Below the pieces are notes generated by a model. The model did no database searches, was not told the origin of the DNA, and worked only from the letters and a program-made list of their open reading frames with translations. From Nocardiopsis sp. FIRDI 009 (GTDB taxonomy: Bacteria; Actinomycetota; Actinomycetes; Streptosporangiales; Streptosporangiaceae): DNA of 64,000 nucleotides. Positions within the stretch are counted from its first letter, which is position 1. Each line of letters starts with the position of its first letter. Shown in pieces: positions 47,461 through 55,144 of this stretch. Both the position numbers and the translations under genes were made by a program. Location of the stretch: assembly GCF_003386285.1 (NCBI RefSeq), contig NZ_QPNC01000001.1, forward strand, positions 248,001 through 312,000, given 5' to 3'.

Positions 47461-47499
47461 GGGCGGGTCGACTCCGTGCCATACGGCGTCGATCCGCCC
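47461..47499 (+). other. intercistronic hairpin between atpD and atpC
   Basis: GGGCGGGTCGAC (47461-47472) pairs with GTCGATCCGCCC (47488-47499), 12 bp with one G-U, around a 15-nt loop. It follows the atpD stop and precedes the epsilon start. An mRNA-stability or expression-balancing element is a reasonable guess; the absence of a T-tract argues against full termination. Confidence 0.5.
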
Positions 47500-47531
47500 G
47501 AACTCGCCCGCTAGCCGAGGAGTTTGTGGCA

Positions 47532-47921
47532 GTGTCGAAGAAGCTTTTCGTCGAGATCGTCTCTCCCGAACGTGAGGTTTGGGCGGGCGAGGGCGACATG
47601 GTCATCGCCAAGACCGTCGACGGCGAGATCGGTGTGCAGCCGGGGCACCTGCCCGTGCTCGCGCTCCTGGCCCAGGACGCGGTCGTCCGTGTCCTGGGGG
47701 CGCGCGAGACCGGCGAGGTGCGGGCGGCCGCGCACGGCGGTTTCGTGTCGGTCACCGGTGAGGGCCGGGTCTCCATCCTCGCCGAGACCGCCGAGCTGGC
47801 GGAGGACGTCGACGTGGACCGTGCGCGCGCAGCGCTGTCGAGCGCGACCGAGGAGGGCGACACCGACGCCCTGAGCCGCGCCCGCAGCCGCCTGCGCGCC
47901 GCTGGCGAGGACGTCGCCTAG
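47532..47921 (+). CDS. atpC: ATP synthase F1 subunit epsilon
   Basis: A 129-residue regulatory rotor subunit. The N-terminal beta sandwich (KKLFVEIVSPEREVWAGEGD, then GEIGVQPGHLPVLALL) is canonical, and the C-terminal helical region is short. The GTG at 47532 has GAGGAG 9 nt upstream and is preferred over the GTG at 47526. It closes the ATP synthase operon. Confidence 0.94.
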   Translation: MSKKLFVEIVSPEREVWAGEGDMVIAKTVDGEIGVQPGHLPVLALLAQDAVVRVLGARETGEVRAAAHGGFVSVTGEGRVSILAETAELAEDVDVDRARAALSSATEEGDTDALSRARSRLRAAGEDVA

Positions 47922-47944
47922 CGAACCTGGGACCGAGGGGGGAC

Positions 47945-48445
47945 ATGGAGCAGAGGGAATCCGCTCTGGCGGGCATGGTCTCGTGGCCGGGGTCGGCGCA
48001 GTGGGTCGCCCTCGTCCTGCTCCTGGCCCTCCTCGCGGTGCTCGCCGCCGTCACCCTGCGCCGGTGGTTCCTGGTACGGCGCGGCGGGGCCGTGGAGTGT
48101 TATCTGCGCGCCCCCGGTGTACGGGGCCGCCGGGGCTCCTGGCGTATCGGTTTCGGCCGGTACGGCACGGAGAGCCTGGGCTGGTTCCCGATCTTCTCGC
48201 TCAGACCGCGGCCGACAGCGATGCTGTCGCGCCGCGGTCTCGTCGTTGTGGGGCGTCGGTCCCCCGACGAGGACGACCGCGTCCACCTGCCGGGCGACGT
48301 GAGCGTCCTCCAGGTCGCCTGGACGGGCTCGGACGGCGCGGATCCGCTGGAGCCCGAGTTCGAGATCGCGATGGGCGACGCCGCGCTGACCGGTTTCCTG
48401 TCCTGGATGGAGTCGATGCCTCCGGGAACGCAGTGGGAGGCGTGA
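47945..48445 (+). CDS. DUF2550 membrane protein
   Basis: A 166-residue protein with one N-terminal membrane helix (about 20-42, WVALVLLLALLAVLAAV) and a cytosolic domain beginning CYLRAPGVRGRRGSWRIGFGRYG, the DUF2550 pattern seen after atpC throughout actinobacteria. The function is unknown; the constant position beside ATP synthase is the only clue. It starts 23 nt after atpC. Confidence 0.85.
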   Translation: MEQRESALAGMVSWPGSAQWVALVLLLALLAVLAAVTLRRWFLVRRGGAVECYLRAPGVRGRRGSWRIGFGRYGTESLGWFPIFSLRPRPTAMLSRRGLVVVGRRSPDEDDRVHLPGDVSVLQVAWTGSDGADPLEPEFEIAMGDAALTGFLSWMESMPPGTQWEA

Positions 48446-48477
48446 GTGTCGTCCTTCACAGCGGTTCCCGGGGCACC

Positions 48478-48483
48478 TAGGGT
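48478..48483 (+). promoter_or_regulatory. -10 element of a leaderless promoter for the thiamine-binding protein gene
   Basis: TAGGGT ends 6 nt before the ATG at 48490, and TTCACA (48455-48460) lies 17 nt upstream as a near-consensus -35. No Shine-Dalgarno is present. Confidence 0.55.
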
Positions 48484-48489
48484 GGCCCC

Positions 48490-48783
48490 ATGATCGTCGC
48501 TTTCTCTGTGACCCCGCTCGGTACGGACGAGCACATCGCCCCCGCCGTCGCCCGCGCGGTGAAGGTGGTACGCGACAGCGGGCTGCCCAACGAGACCACG
48601 TCCATGTTCACCAGCATCGAGGGCGAGTGGGACGAGGTGATGGACGTGGTCAAGCGCGCGGTCGAGGCGGCCGGTCAGGGCGCCCACCGCATCAGTCTCA
48701 CCCTCAAGGCGGACATCCGCGAGGGGGTGGTCGACGGCCTGCACAGCAAGGTGGAGGCCGTCGAACGCGAACTCGCGCGGTGA
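48490..48783 (+). CDS. MTH1187/YqgV-family thiamine-binding protein
   Basis: A 97-residue ferredoxin-like-fold protein. MIVAFSVTPLGTDEHI, PNETTSMFTSIEGEWDEVM and HRISLTLKADIREG match the thiamine-binding YqgV/MTH1187 family. Such proteins bind thiamine or HMP as small cytosolic carriers. It has its own apparent leaderless promoter. Repeat copy D follows the stop. Confidence 0.88.
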   Translation: MIVAFSVTPLGTDEHIAPAVARAVKVVRDSGLPNETTSMFTSIEGEWDEVMDVVKRAVEAAGQGAHRISLTLKADIREGVVDGLHSKVEAVERELAR

Positions 48784-48864
48784 CCGCCTTCGGGCACCGC
48801 CGGGGTCCCCGGGACGGGTCGAGCCGCTGGCGAGGAACGGGCGAGGACCGCATGGGCGGGGCTA
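48784..48864 (-). repeat. interspersed intergenic repeat, copy D (shortened)
   Basis: On the plus strand GACGGGTCGAGCCGC and TGGCGAGGAACGGGCGA match the other copies. The central GGCGCCCGAACACGG block is missing. On the minus strand it starts at the adenosyltransferase TAG stop. Confidence 0.6.
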
Positions 48865-49458
48865 GCGCTCCCCGCCGGGCTTCCACAGGATCTCGTCGCC
48901 GTCGCCGGCCACGTACCGGCCGAGGATGAACAACAGGTCCGACAGGCGGTTGAGGTACTGGGCGGTGAGCGGGTTGACGGTGTCGCCGTGCTCCTCGATC
49001 GCCGCCCACACGCTGCGTTCGGCCCTGCGGACCACGATGCGCGCGGTGTGCAGCAGCGCGACCGTGGGGGAGCCTCCGGGGAGGATGAAGCTGCGCAGCG
49101 TGGGCAGCTCCGCGTTGTAGGTGTCGCAGGCCTTCTCCAACCGGGTGACGTACTCCGGGAGAACGCGCAGCGGCGGGAACTCCGGGTCGGGCACGATCGG
49201 CGTGGACAGGTCGGCCCCGAGGTCGAAGAGTTCGTTCTGCACCCGGGTGAGCAGGGAGCGCACGTCGTCGGGGACCTCGCCCAGGGCCAGAGCGACGCCG
49301 ATGGCGGCGTTGGCTTCCTCGGTGTCGGCGTATCCGACCAGCCGTGTGTCGTTCTTGCTGGTCCGGCTCATGTCGCCGAGCGCGGTGGTGCCCTGGTCCC
49401 CGGTGCGGGTGTAGATCTTCGACAGCACGACCGGTGTGTCCGTGTCCCGTTTGGTCAT
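48862..49458 (-). CDS. pduO: cob(I)alamin adenosyltransferase, PduO type
   Basis: A 198-residue trimeric enzyme that makes adenosylcobalamin from cob(I)alamin and ATP. YTRTGDQGTTALGDMSR is the ATP-binding N-terminus, and ERSVWAAIEEHG with LNRLSDLLFILGRY complete the PduO signature. Adenosylcobalamin would serve methylmalonyl-CoA mutase, whose accessory genes mce and meaB are 9-11 kb downstream. TAGGCT (49470-49465) ends 6 nt before the ATG with no ribosome site, so it is likely leaderless. Confidence 0.94.
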   Translation of the reverse strand: MTKRDTDTPVVLSKIYTRTGDQGTTALGDMSRTSKNDTRLVGYADTEEANAAIGVALALGEVPDDVRSLLTRVQNELFDLGADLSTPIVPDPEFPPLRVLPEYVTRLEKACDTYNAELPTLRSFILPGGSPTVALLHTARIVVRRAERSVWAAIEEHGDTVNPLTAQYLNRLSDLLFILGRYVAGDGDEILWKPGGER

Positions 49459-49464
49459 GGACCC

Positions 49465-49470
49465 AGCCTA
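49465..49470 (-). promoter_or_regulatory. -10 element of a leaderless promoter for the adenosyltransferase
   Basis: TAGGCT on the minus strand is 6 nt from the ATG at 49458. No Shine-Dalgarno and no clear -35 are visible. Confidence 0.45.
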
Positions 49471-49596
49471 TGCCCGGACCGCTCGACCGCCCGGATCGCC
49501 CGACCACCGGAGCCCTGTCGGGGTGGTATGGCGGTGGCGTGCTGGTAGTCGTGTGACGGAGGATAACTGTTCCGCATCAAGGGGTGAAGGTGACCC

Positions 49597-49680
49597 ATGT
49601 CACTGGTACCTTGTTGCACACAGGGAGCTACTCAACGTAGTTTCCGCACGGTGTCCGTATCGGCGATCCCGAGTGGATGA
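49597..49680 (+). CDS. candidate 27-residue small ORF with Cys-Cys
   Basis: An ATG at 49597 has GAAGGTG 5 nt upstream and opens a 27-codon frame, MSLVPCCTQGATQRSF onward, ending TGA at 49680. It lies in the 435-bp gap between two minus-strand genes, with no plus-strand gene to attenuate. The motif TGTTGCACAC overlaps it. It may be chance; the good ribosome site is the only positive sign. The rest of the gap holds the terminator at 49728-49772. Confidence 0.2.
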   Translation: MSLVPCCTQGATQRSFRTVSVSAIPSG

Positions 49681-49727
49681 TGATGAGGGGGGCCACCCGG
49701 GCACGCCGTGGAGGGGGAGGCACCGTT

Positions 49728-49772
49728 CGGGGCGGGTGGCGTGGAACCGGGGGGTTCACGCCACCCGCCCCG
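49728..49772 (-). terminator. long hairpin terminator after the M28 peptidase
   Basis: CGGGGCGGGTGGCGTG (49728-49743) pairs perfectly over 16 bp with 49757-49772, with GAACC/GGTTC pairing inside. It lies about 120 nt downstream of the peptidase stop on the minus strand. There is no T-tract. Confidence 0.75.
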
Positions 49773-49893
49773 CCGTGTACCGGTCGCGGTGGGTACCCGT
49801 CGGCCGTCGGATGCGGGCGCCGCCGAGGATGGGACACCCCGACGGCGTCCGAGCACCGGGCCCGCGCGCGGCGAAGGCCCGGAACGGCGCGGT

Positions 49894-51489
49894 CTAGCGG
49901 ACCCAGTCCTCACCCAGGCGGGCGAAGTCCGGAGCCGCGGCGGTCCGGAACACGCCGTTCACCGGCAGGGTGCTCTCCGCGAAGAACTCGACGCCGTGGG
50001 CGCCCGCGGCGGACAGCTCAGCCAGGGAGTCGCTGTTGACGTGCTCCAGCGTGTCCTCGGCCGTGTGGTAGTACGGGTCGAAGGTCTCCCCGGCCGTGCC
50101 GCCGTACCACTCCACCTGCTCTTCGGTCTTGACGCCGTCGGCGCCGCTGAACAGGCCGCCGATCGGGATCCCGGCGAGGGCGAACGCCCGGTAGTCGGTG
50201 CGCCCGCTCAGCACGCCGGGCTCGCTGACCTGGCCCTGGGAGTCGAAGTACTCCTCGAAGACCTGGGCGATCGCACCCGAGCCGGACGGCGCGGGCTCGG
50301 AGTCGGCCAGCTCGCCGCCGCCGTCCAGGACGAAGCGGGCGTAGTTGCTGGAGCCGATCATGTCGAAGTTGAGGTAGAGCGCGATGTCGTCGAGTTCGCT
50401 CTCGCTCAGCCCCTCCACGTACCGGGTCGAGCCGACCAGACCGCTCTCCTCGGTGCCCCAGAAGGCGAAGCGCACCTTGTTGTTGGGCGGGGCCTGCTCG
50501 GCGAGCTGGATGGCGGTCTCCAGCACGAACGCCGTGCCGCTGCCGTTGTCGTTGATCCCCGGACCCTCCTCGACGCTGTCGAGGTGGCCGCCCACGACCA
50601 CGACGTTGTCGTCGCGTCCGCGTTCGGTCTCCGCCAGGATGTTGAAGGACTCACGGGTCTCGACGGTCGAGTCGACCATCACCCGCAGCTCCAGGGCCTC
50701 CCCGGCGGCCAGCAGGTCGGCGCCCGCGGTGCCGGACACCCCCAGGACCGGGATCTCCGACGGCTCGCTGACCGTGCCCGCGAAGAGCTCGTCGGAGCTG
50801 TTGACCACCAGGATCGCCGACGCGCCCGCGTCGGCGGCGTTCTGGGTCTTCTGCGCGAAGGTGCACGCGCCGCGCATGGTGACCGCGACGGCGCCCGCCG
50901 GGAAGCCCGCGAAGTCGTCGGCGGTGCAGCCGCTGTCGCCGCTGTCGACGTCCACCGGGACGCCGGGGGCGGTCACGTCCCCCGCCGCCGAGTAGCTCAT
51001 GGTGAGGTAGTCGGTCCCGCTCACCAGGTCGACCCGGTCGGGGGCGGTCTGGCTGAGGACGGCCTCGGAGTTCTCCTCCCAGGAGGTGTACTCGTAGGTG
51101 TCGCGGTAGGGCTCGTACCCGGCCCGCTCCAGCTGGTCCTCGACGTACAGCGCGGCGACGTCGTAGCCGGGCGTCGCCGAGGCGCGGTTGCCGCCGTTGT
51201 AGTGGGCGATGACGGCGAGGTTCTCCAGGTGCTGTTCGATCGCCTCGGCGGTCACCGCCTCCGACAGTGAGTCCGGGCCGCGGCCGGGAACGTTCGCGTG
51301 GTCGGGGACGCGGGCGTGGTCGGGCGGTCCCGGTTCCCCGCCGGGGGCGGCGTGGGCGGGCGCTCCGGCCGCGAGGGTTCCGGCGGCCATCAGCACGGCC
51401 ATGAGTCCGGCCGTCGTCGTACGCCGGGCCGTGGGGGAGGGGGAGTCCCCCCGGCGGTGTCGTCGAACGCGGTCATGGGTCGGTCGCAA
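49894..51489 (-). CDS. secreted M28-family metallopeptidase with PA insert
   Basis: A 531-residue exported zinc aminopeptidase. The leader carries an Arg pair, a hydrophobic core (AGLMAVLMAAGTLAAG) and an APAHA cleavage site near residue 40. A PA domain follows (about 175-270, CTFAQKTQNAADAGASAILVV). The M28 catalytic domain has VVGGHLDSVEEGPGINDNGSG (His and bridging Asp), GTEESGLVGS (catalytic Glu pair), NFDMIG (Asp) and a late His in YYHTAEDTLEHV. The TTG at 51489 was chosen because GAGGAGG lies 4 nt upstream; the only downstream ATG (51411) would cut off the basic region. Confidence 0.87.
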   Translation of the reverse strand: MRPTHDRVRRHRRGDSPSPTARRTTTAGLMAVLMAAGTLAAGAPAHAAPGGEPGPPDHARVPDHANVPGRGPDSLSEAVTAEAIEQHLENLAVIAHYNGGNRASATPGYDVAALYVEDQLERAGYEPYRDTYEYTSWEENSEAVLSQTAPDRVDLVSGTDYLTMSYSAAGDVTAPGVPVDVDSGDSGCTADDFAGFPAGAVAVTMRGACTFAQKTQNAADAGASAILVVNSSDELFAGTVSEPSEIPVLGVSGTAGADLLAAGEALELRVMVDSTVETRESFNILAETERGRDDNVVVVGGHLDSVEEGPGINDNGSGTAFVLETAIQLAEQAPPNNKVRFAFWGTEESGLVGSTRYVEGLSESELDDIALYLNFDMIGSSNYARFVLDGGGELADSEPAPSGSGAIAQVFEEYFDSQGQVSEPGVLSGRTDYRAFALAGIPIGGLFSGADGVKTEEQVEWYGGTAGETFDPYYHTAEDTLEHVNSDSLAELSAAGAHGVEFFAESTLPVNGVFRTAAAPDFARLGEDWVR

Positions 51490-51713
51490 CGAGCCTCCTC
51501 CGTCGTACGGGGCCGTCGCACCGCGGGCGCGGGGGACGGGTACCCGTGGTGGGTGTGGCGACCGGTGCAGCCTGTCACCGGACGGAGGCACGGGCAAGGA
51601 GTGGTGGGGGAAATTGCCACAATCAGCCACGGGTCTTACGTTCGGCTGATCACTGTGGTTGGATAGAGGGCTCGATCCGAGCAGAACGTCTGACGCGCCT
51701 GGCGTCTGGCCGG

Positions 51714-52373
51714 TCAGTCGTCGGCGTCGCGCTGGTGCTTGCGCCGCTTGTACCTGACGTCCACTCCGCCCATGACGGCGATACCGCGAACGTGCACGAT
51801 CGGCGCGTCGGGGGCGGCCGGTCGACTCTGCCCGCGACCACCGCCGAACCCGCCCATGATCGGTAGGCCGTGCACCCGTACCTCGATGTCGTCGGGGGCG
51901 ACGATGTCGATGCCGCCCATGACGCACCCGGCCCAGATGGTGGTCTCACGCTGGGTGAACCGGGCCTCGCGCAGATCGAGGTCGACCCCGCCCATGCAGG
52001 TCGCGGCGACGAAGTTGTTCGGGACCACCCAGTTCCCGGAGCGGTCGGCGCCGCCCATGACCGCGATCGCCACGCGGCTGGTGGGTTCGGCCGCGGTGAC
52101 GCGCCGGGCGCCGTGCAGGGACTGGGGGGAGGTGGGGGGCATCGCGGGGGCGGCGTCCCCGCCGGGCGCGGGCAGGTCCTCGGTGAGGGGGACGAGTTCA
52201 CCGAGCGTCTTGGCGCGGTAGAGCGCCTCCAGGCGCTCGCTGTGCTCTTCGGGGTCGAGGCGGCCCTCGGCGAGGGCCTCGCGGAGTTGGTGCGCGACGG
52301 CGTCACGGTCGGCGTCGGAGGCGCGCATCCGACCCTCGCCCGAGGGGGTGATCTCGTTCATCTGCTCCACCAT
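51714..52373 (-). CDS. DUF1707 protein with LiaF-like C-terminal domain
   Basis: A 219-residue soluble protein. RMRASDADRDAVAHQLREAL with DPEEHSERLEALYRAKTLGEL is the DUF1707 (SHOCT-like) domain. The C-terminal half repeats the AVMGG / CMGGVDLDLREA / CVMGGIDIVAP / IMGGFGG / AVMGGVDV pattern of the cell-wall-active antibiotic response domain. The family is tied to envelope stress. The start at 52373 is uncertain; the ATG at 52361 has GGAG 3 nt upstream. The 224 bp between its end and the M28 start codon at 51489 carry nothing clear. Confidence 0.83.
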   Translation of the reverse strand: MVEQMNEITPSGEGRMRASDADRDAVAHQLREALAEGRLDPEEHSERLEALYRAKTLGELVPLTEDLPAPGGDAAPAMPPTSPQSLHGARRVTAAEPTSRVAIAVMGGADRSGNWVVPNNFVAATCMGGVDLDLREARFTQRETTIWAGCVMGGIDIVAPDDIEVRVHGLPIMGGFGGGRGQSRPAAPDAPIVHVRGIAVMGGVDVRYKRRKHQRDADD

Positions 52374-52447
52374 AGTTCGATTGTCCCGGCGCCGGGATCC
52401 CCCTCGCATCGGGGACGCTCCCTGATCCGCCCCTGATCCGGCGCCGC

Positions 52448-52600
52448 TCACGCACCGGGGAGCAGACCGCGTCGGATGGCCTGGCTGACGGCCGCCGTGC
52501 GGTCGGCCGCCCCCAGTGTGTCGTAGGCGCGCATCAGGCGTGTCTTGACCGTGGTCGCGCTGATGTGCAGGACCCGGCCGATCTCGGCGTTGGTGCGTCC
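52448..52600 (-). pseudogene. C-terminal HTH remnant of a LuxR response regulator
   Basis: Fifty residues (GRTNAEIGRVLHISATTVKT, then RLMRAYDTLGAADRTAAVSQ) are the recognition half of a NarL/LuxR HTH. The receiver domain and the first HTH helix are missing. Upstream the sequence switches directly into an ABC-transporter fragment in another frame. GGCTGACGGCCGCC occurs both here (52483-52496) and at the junction (52604-52617), suggesting a recombination scar. Confidence 0.7.
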
Positions 52601-52619
52601 GCCGGCTGACGGCCGCCGG

Positions 52620-52886
52620 CCAGAACGCCCGGCGGTCCTCGGGGCCGAACCCCCTGGTCGGTTCGTCGAGGAGGAGGGGTCCGGGGCGGCCCACGATGCC
52701 CGGGGTGACGTCGAGACGGCGGCGCCGCTGCCCTGCTGAGAGCGTGTCCCCCCGCGCGTCGGCTCGTTCGGTCAGACCGCCCAGGGCGAGCGCCCCGGCG
52801 GTGCCAGGCGGGCGCGGACAGTACCCGGTGAAGTGCCGGACCACGGCGCCGACGGTCAGCCGGGGCTCGGTGTCGCGCCGCCGCAC
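52620..52886 (-). pseudogene. fragment of an ABC-transporter ATPase
   Basis: About 90 residues match the middle of a drug-type ABC ATPase: LTVGAVVRHFTGYCPRP, LTERADARGDTLSAGQRRRR (signature region, LSAGQ) and IVGRPGPLLLDEPTRGF (Walker B). Walker A upstream and the switch His downstream are absent. It is joined to a LuxR remnant, which suggests that the rest of an ABC-permease-kinase-regulator operon was deleted. Confidence 0.7.
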
Positions 52887-52956
52887 GACGCCGGTCCGCG
52901 ACCGCCAGCCGGGCCCCGCCCGGTGTCCTCCGAGGACACGACGACCGGGGAGGGAG

Positions 52957-53643
52957 TCAGAACAGTCGCAGGGTGTCGGGTTCGATCCCGCGCAGCTCGT
53001 CGTAGTCGAGGACCACGCAGGAGATCCCGCGGTCCTCCGCGAGTACGCGCGCCTGCGGTTTGATCTCCTGGGCGGCGAACACGCCGCGCACGGGGGCCAG
53101 CGTCGGGTCCCGGTTGAGCAGCTCCAGGTAGCGGGTCAGCTGTTCGACGCCGTCGATGTCGCCGCGCCGCTTGAGCTCCACGGCCACGGTGGCGTTCTCG
53201 CCGTCGCGGCACAGAATGTCGACCGGGCCGATCGCGGTGGGGTACTCGCGGCGGATCAGCGTGTAGCCCTCGCCGAGCGTGGTGATGTGCTCGGCGAGCA
53301 GCTCCTGGAGATGCGCCTCGACGCCGTCCTTCTGGAGGCCGGGGTCCTTGCCGAGTTCGTGCGAGGTGTCGTGCATGACCTCCTCGACGGTCAGCACGAG
53401 CTTCTCACCGGACTTGCCGTGGGTGACCGTCCAGATGTCGGGGCCGTCGGCGACGGTCTCCTCGCGGAGCTTGCACGGCGGGTTCATCCAGTTGAGCGGC
53501 TTGAACGCGCGGTCGTCGGCATGGATGGACACGCTCCCGTCCGCCTTGATGAGGATCAGGCGGGGAGCCATGGGCAGGTGGGCGGTGAGGCGGCCGACGT
53601 AGTCGACGCTGCACCGGGCGATGACGAGACGCACGGCGGACAC
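52957..53643 (-). CDS. nucS: endonuclease NucS (mismatch repair)
   Basis: A 228-residue nuclease of the NucS/EndoMS family, which does mismatch repair in actinobacteria lacking MutSL. The N-terminal domain ([19 protein letters not shown]) binds DNA and the sliding clamp. The C-terminal RecB-like nuclease has [22 protein letters not shown] (Asp, Glu and Lys of the active site) and the last residues EPDTLRLF, a clamp-interaction-type tail. The GTG at 53643 has GGAAGG 7 nt upstream. It stands alone, 70 nt below the GGTTACT palindrome. Confidence 0.95.
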   Translation of the reverse strand: MSAVRLVIARCSVDYVGRLTAHLPMAPRLILIKADGSVSIHADDRAFKPLNWMNPPCKLREETVADGPDIWTVTHGKSGEKLVLTVEEVMHDTSHELGKDPGLQKDGVEAHLQELLAEHITTLGEGYTLIRREYPTAIGPVDILCRDGENATVAVELKRRGDIDGVEQLTRYLELLNRDPTLAPVRGVFAAQEIKPQARVLAEDRGISCVVLDYDELRGIEPDTLRLF

Positions 53644-53712
53644 GTTACCGCCTTCCGTGGAGCCCACGGGCCGGAAATCGGGTGACACCGTCCACGCCGG
53701 TGCCGCCCGCAT

Positions 53713-53730
53713 GGTTACTGGAGAGTAACC
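53713..53730. promoter_or_regulatory. perfect 18-bp inverted repeat upstream of the 3-hydroxyacyl-CoA dehydrogenase
   Basis: GGTTACT-GGAG-AGTAACC. TetR-type fatty-acid regulators in actinobacteria often use TTACT...AGTAA-like sites, so control of the dehydrogenase at 53865 (or of nucS on the other side) is inferred. The cognate regulator is not in the window. Confidence 0.55.
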
Positions 53731-53851
53731 TTGGGCTGGCGGCCCCGCCCCGAACCCCGACCGCGTGTCGCGGTCGTCGGACCACTGGCGGGGCGGGGCC
53801 GCGGGCCAGAAAATGCGTGGTCCCGCCCCCGTGCCGGACCACGCGTCCGTC

Positions 53852-53857
53852 TAAGGT
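53852..53857 (+). promoter_or_regulatory. -10 element of a leaderless promoter for the 3-hydroxyacyl-CoA dehydrogenase
   Basis: TAAGGT lies 7 nt before the ATG at 53865 with no convincing Shine-Dalgarno. It is the same hexamer as before the APH(6)-like gene. Confidence 0.4.
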
Positions 53858-53864
53858 GGGGCGC

Positions 53865-55058
53865 ATGGTGCAGGAATTTGAGAAGGTCGGTGTCGTCGGA
53901 CTCGGCACGATGGGTGCGGGTATCGCTGAGGTGTTCGCCCGTGCGGGGTTCAACGTCACCGGGGTCGAGATCGACCAGGCCGCCCTCGACCGCGGCCGCG
54001 GCCACGTCGACAAGTCCCTGTCCCGGGCCGTGAGCCGGGGCAAGCTCACCGAGGAGGAACGCGCGGCGATCGACGACCGCCTGACGTTCACCACCTCCCG
54101 TGAGGACCTCTCGGACGCCGACTTCGTCGTCGAGGCGGTGCCCGAGAAGATGGCGATCAAGCGCGACGTCTTCGGCGACCTGGACCGGATCTGCCCCCCG
54201 GGGACGATCCTGGCCACCAACACCTCCTCCCTGTCGGTCACCGAGATCGCCGCGCTCACCGGCCGCCCCGAGCGGGTCGTCGGTCTGCACTTCTTCAACC
54301 CGGCCCCCGTCATGAAGCTGGCGGAGGTGGTCACCACGGTCTCCACCAGTGAGGAGACCGTCGACATCGTCACCGAGGTCGCCAAGCGCATCGGCAAGAC
54401 CCCCGTCACGGTCGGCGACCGGGCCGGGTTCGTGGCCAACGCGCTCCTGGTGCCCTACATCAACGACGCGATCCGCCTGTACGAGCGGCGCGTGGCCACC
54501 CGTGAGGAGATCGACGCCTCCGTCCAGAAGGCCGCCGGACTCCCGATGGGACCGCTCACCCTCGCCGACCTCGTCGGTCTGGACGTGTGCCTGGCCGTCA
54601 TGGACGTGCTGTGGGAGGAGTACCGCGAGCCGCGCTACGTCGCCGCCCCGCTGCTGCGCCGGATGGTGGCCGCCGGGCGACTCGGCCGCAAGTCCGGCCG
54701 GGGCTTCTACACCGGGCAGGACGACCCCGACGAGCCCCAGACCACCGGTCGCTTCGCGGAGATGGTCCGCGAGGAGGAGAACCTGGACCTGGGCGAGATG
54801 CTCATCGCCCCCCAGATCGACGACGCCCTGCGGATGATCGGCGACGGCTACGCCTCCGCCCGCGACGTCGACACCGCCATGCGGTTCGGCTGCGGCTACC
54901 CCAAGGGCCCCACCGAGCTGCTGGAGGAGCGCGGTGCCGAGTCCGTCGTCACCACGCTGGTCGCGATGAGCGAGTACAGCCTGACCAGCATCTCCGTGCC
55001 CGCGCCGCTGCTGGTGGACCAGCTGCCCGACGTCGGGCACGAGGGCCACGACCACTGA
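53865..55058 (+). CDS. 3-hydroxyacyl-CoA (3-hydroxybutyryl-CoA) dehydrogenase
   Basis: A 397-residue NAD-dependent enzyme. The Rossmann motif VGVVGLGTMGAGIAEVFARAG binds NAD. NTSSLSVTEIA, GLHFFNPAPVMKL (catalytic His) and DRAGFVANALLVPYINDAI follow. Two C-terminal helical modules are present (DLVGLDVCLAVMDVL and then GYASARDVDTAMRFGCGYPKG), so it is the longer FadB2-like form. It oxidises 3-hydroxybutyryl-CoA in beta-oxidation or butyryl-CoA metabolism. It sits downstream of the perfect GGTTACT palindrome and a leaderless TAAGGT box. Confidence 0.93.
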   Translation: MVQEFEKVGVVGLGTMGAGIAEVFARAGFNVTGVEIDQAALDRGRGHVDKSLSRAVSRGKLTEEERAAIDDRLTFTTSREDLSDADFVVEAVPEKMAIKRDVFGDLDRICPPGTILATNTSSLSVTEIAALTGRPERVVGLHFFNPAPVMKLAEVVTTVSTSEETVDIVTEVAKRIGKTPVTVGDRAGFVANALLVPYINDAIRLYERRVATREEIDASVQKAAGLPMGPLTLADLVGLDVCLAVMDVLWEEYREPRYVAAPLLRRMVAAGRLGRKSGRGFYTGQDDPDEPQTTGRFAEMVREEENLDLGEMLIAPQIDDALRMIGDGYASARDVDTAMRFGCGYPKGPTELLEERGAESVVTTLVAMSEYSLTSISVPAPLLVDQLPDVGHEGHDH

Positions 55059-55131
55059 CGCGCGAGCCCGTGGAGGATCACGGCACGGCCGCCGTCACCG
55101 GGTGTGGCGGCGGCCACTGATCGGTCTCTTC

Positions 55132-55137
55132 TACCCT
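55132..55137 (+). promoter_or_regulatory. -10 element of a leaderless promoter for the small Cys/His protein
   Basis: TACCCT ends 7 nt before the GTG at 55145 with no ribosome site. Confidence 0.4.
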
Positions 55138-55144
55138 GGGACAC

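Noticed and set aside
53715..55055. Antisense frame over the 3-hydroxyacyl-CoA dehydrogenase
   Set aside because: It is His/Gly/Val-rich shadow sequence typical of antisense GC-rich frames.
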